Assembly (NCBI GenBank): GCA_946482005.1
Contig: CAMLPV010000002.1
Span: 62,001 to 126,000, forward strand
Source of the DNA: an uncultured Gilliamella sp.
Lineage (GTDB): Bacteria > Pseudomonadota > Gammaproteobacteria > Enterobacterales > Orbaceae
Length of the DNA stretch: 64,000 nucleotides
Direction of reading: 5' to 3'
A program made the position numbers and the translations under genes. The notes under the pieces were generated by a model. It saw only the letters and a list, made by a program, of their open reading frames with translations, did no database searches and was not told the DNA's origin. Of this stretch, positions 62,608 to 64,000 are shown in pieces (positions within the stretch are counted from its first letter, which is position 1; every line of letters starts with the position of its first letter).

Positions 62608-63593
62608 TAAATATGCATTCCTTTCTTATATTCGGTCAACTCTTTCACAATGTTATTTGAGTCCATAAATAGCATTAATTCATATTTTTTTGTAACTATT
62701 TAGTTGCTCTAACAGATACATTGATTTGATATTGATTATCCTTGTTCTTCTCCTTTTAAATGCAATTTATATTTATGAACATTTATTACTAATGTATGGT
62801 TAATAATATAAATTATGATTACCTAATTCCATTTAGTCAAAAAGCTTGTATTAACTTAATCGTTACAGTGTTGGGTTAAGATAACTAAACTAAAAATAGT
62901 TGTATAAAGTCTATGTTTATCTACTTTGAAATTAAAAACACCTTGAACATTGTTAGTATAATTCCAATAGTCGATAAAACATAATTTTCTTGGTAATGTT
63001 GAATTTTTTGACCATAAAGTGATGTCTTTCATTTATGGTGAAATAAAATATCAATAGGCTGTAGAATGCCATCAGATACTCAATAATGAAAAAATTAAAG
63101 ATCGAAAAATGGTAATCTCAAAATAAATTTAGGCTCAATTAGTGTGAAATCTAAGCGTTAGAAAAGAATAATTAAAAGTCTTTGTTCTTACACAAGTAAA
63201 AAATTAGCTCAAATTCCTATAGAATTTATGATTGATTAGATAAAATCTATTTGTCGTTATTATAGAACTTTTATATCGCAATTTTTCTATAATTATTTAA
63301 CAGAAGTACTATATTAATTATCAAGTCAGAATAAATTAGTAACCTAGTGGAAAAATGTTAGAAGCGTATAAAACCAAAATATAGTATAAGTAATCAAATA
63401 ATATGACACAAATCAAATATAGAAAAGTATTAAGTAATCAGCATTATTTTCATATTGATTTATGTGTTTCTAATAAGTAATTTATATGTAGATAGTATAT
63501 AAATTGCCAATAAAACAGAGATTTTTAAAATTAATCATTATCCACGATAGAACGTGAATAATGAATATATTATAAAAAAGCTCATACCTAGAT
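62608..63593. other. ~1-kb gene-free region after the tRNA array
   Basis: AT-rich DNA broken by stops in all frames; no frame of useful length, no repeat shared with the other islands, no terminator seen. It could be a decayed gene or insertion, which is common beside tRNA genes, but no remnant was identified with confidence. Confidence 0.45.
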
Positions 63594-64000
63594 TTAAAAA
63601 CTGTCTGTCGTTTTATATCCTCCACCACCTGACGATGAACTTGATGAGTAACTACCGCGACTTGATGATGAACTACTACTGGATGAAGAACTACTACGGT
63701 ATGAAGACCCCCAAGAAGATGATTTTGATGAATAGCTCAATAATGATCCGATACTGCTTTGATGTACCGAAGTTCTTCTTTCGATTTTTATTCGTACTCT
63801 ATAGCTAAGTAGTGTCTCAACAATGGTAATTGGAAAAACATCATTGTTTAATAATTTATTTAATAGTTCATTCAGATTATACGAAGATATCCTATATTCA
63901 TATAAAAAACTGGAAATATTGTATTCCTTAAAAAGATTAAGTGTTTCATTAAAACGCTCATAGGTTTTCATTAAATCTGAAGTTGTATTACGAAGATGAA
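63594..64000 (-). CDS. Unknown protein with Ser/Gly-rich C-terminus (5'-truncated by window)
   Basis: The frame is open to the right edge, so the Met at 63971 is probably internal. The visible ~134 residues begin with a helical, Asn/Leu-rich part (FNETLNLFKEYNISSFLYEYRI; LNELLNKLLNNDV), then a short basic strand (YRVRIKIERR). The tail, from ~residue 65 of the visible part, is almost only Ser, Tyr, Gly and Arg, including a run of 12 Ser and a GGGG before the end. Such tails occur on surface or membrane-anchored proteins, but the family is not recognised. Confidence 0.65.
   Translation of the reverse strand, partial: HLRNTTSDLMKTYERFNETLNLFKEYNISSFLYEYRISSYNLNELLNKLLNNDVFPITIVETLLSYRVRIKIERRTSVHQSSIGSLLSYSSKSSSWGSSYRSSSSSSSSSSSSRGSYSSSSSSGGGGYKTTDSF

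Noticed and set aside
62420-62660. Two open frames, one on each strand, across the last tRNAs
   Set aside because: They overlap tRNA-Leu(CAG) and tRNA-Gln(CTG) and encode only tRNA-derived peptides.
62840-63260. Fragments that looked like a decayed IS1-type transposase
   Set aside because: Stops occur in every frame and no motif could be aligned with confidence by eye.

Overview
The window is a 64-kb chromosomal segment from an AT-rich gammaproteobacterium. Almost every gene has a close counterpart in Enterobacterales or Pasteurellales, and several local gene orders are those of E. coli: raiA-pheA, yadG-yadH, mreBCD-rng-tldD, proQ-prc, prmB-aroC-yfcA, rpsO-pnp-nlpI-deaD, ygiM-cca and a metT/leuW/glnU-type tRNA cluster. 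High AT content, short operons with missing members, and a GalR-linked galactoside cluster suggest the Orbaceae (Gilliamella, Orbus, Frischella), the gut symbionts of bees and other insects. That placement is inference from sequence style; no database was searched.

Layout. 1-7.6 kb: the end of dacB, an ABC exporter, an orphan phage-type repressor, a candidate small RNA with its own promoter and terminator, a solitary tatA, ubiI and an old yellow enzyme. 7.6-22.6 kb: MFS transporter, mutY-pheA-raiA, trmJ, cysS, small membrane proteins, lysC under a lysine riboswitch, argR, mogA, yadGH, eda and accBC, with a possible 12-codon leader peptide before accB. 22.9-29.6 kb: mreBCD, rng, tldD, yqjA and RNase P RNA. 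29.8-34.2 kb: a BamE-like lipoprotein, two divergent Mu-type DNA-binding proteins, proQ-prc, a 29-residue YnhF peptide and tRNA-Ser. 34.3-37.1 kb: prmB-aroC-yfcA.

37.1-38.3 kb is a gene-free island. It holds a one-spacer CRISPR array of type I-E geometry without cas genes in view, and a ~155-bp tandem repeat whose ~40-bp core also occurs singly at 7.6 and 26.9 kb. 38.3-50.9 kb: a LysR regulator, rpsO, pnp, nlpI, deaD, a DHA2 exporter, yfcZ, sixA and recB. Prc and its known adaptor NlpI are both in the window.

50.9-59.9 kb is a galactoside-use cluster: lacZ, a BglH/LamB-type porin, galR and a GH36 alpha-galactosidase. GalR-type operators lie before lacZ and the alpha-galactosidase, a perfect CRP half-site pair lies in the lacZ-porin gap, and the porin leader carries a BglG/LicT-type antiterminator site overlapping a terminator. 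Three control layers (GalR, cAMP-CRP, PTS-linked antitermination) therefore meet in one small cluster, although no permease, PTS gene or antiterminator is in view. 60-64 kb: ygiM, a cca whose HD domain is eroded, a seven-gene tRNA array built of Leu-Gln pairs with apparent anticodon remoulding, about 1 kb of empty DNA, and the end of an unknown serine-rich protein.

Coordinates of promoters and RNA ends are estimates from motifs. Protein roles rest on recognisable family motifs, not on searches.
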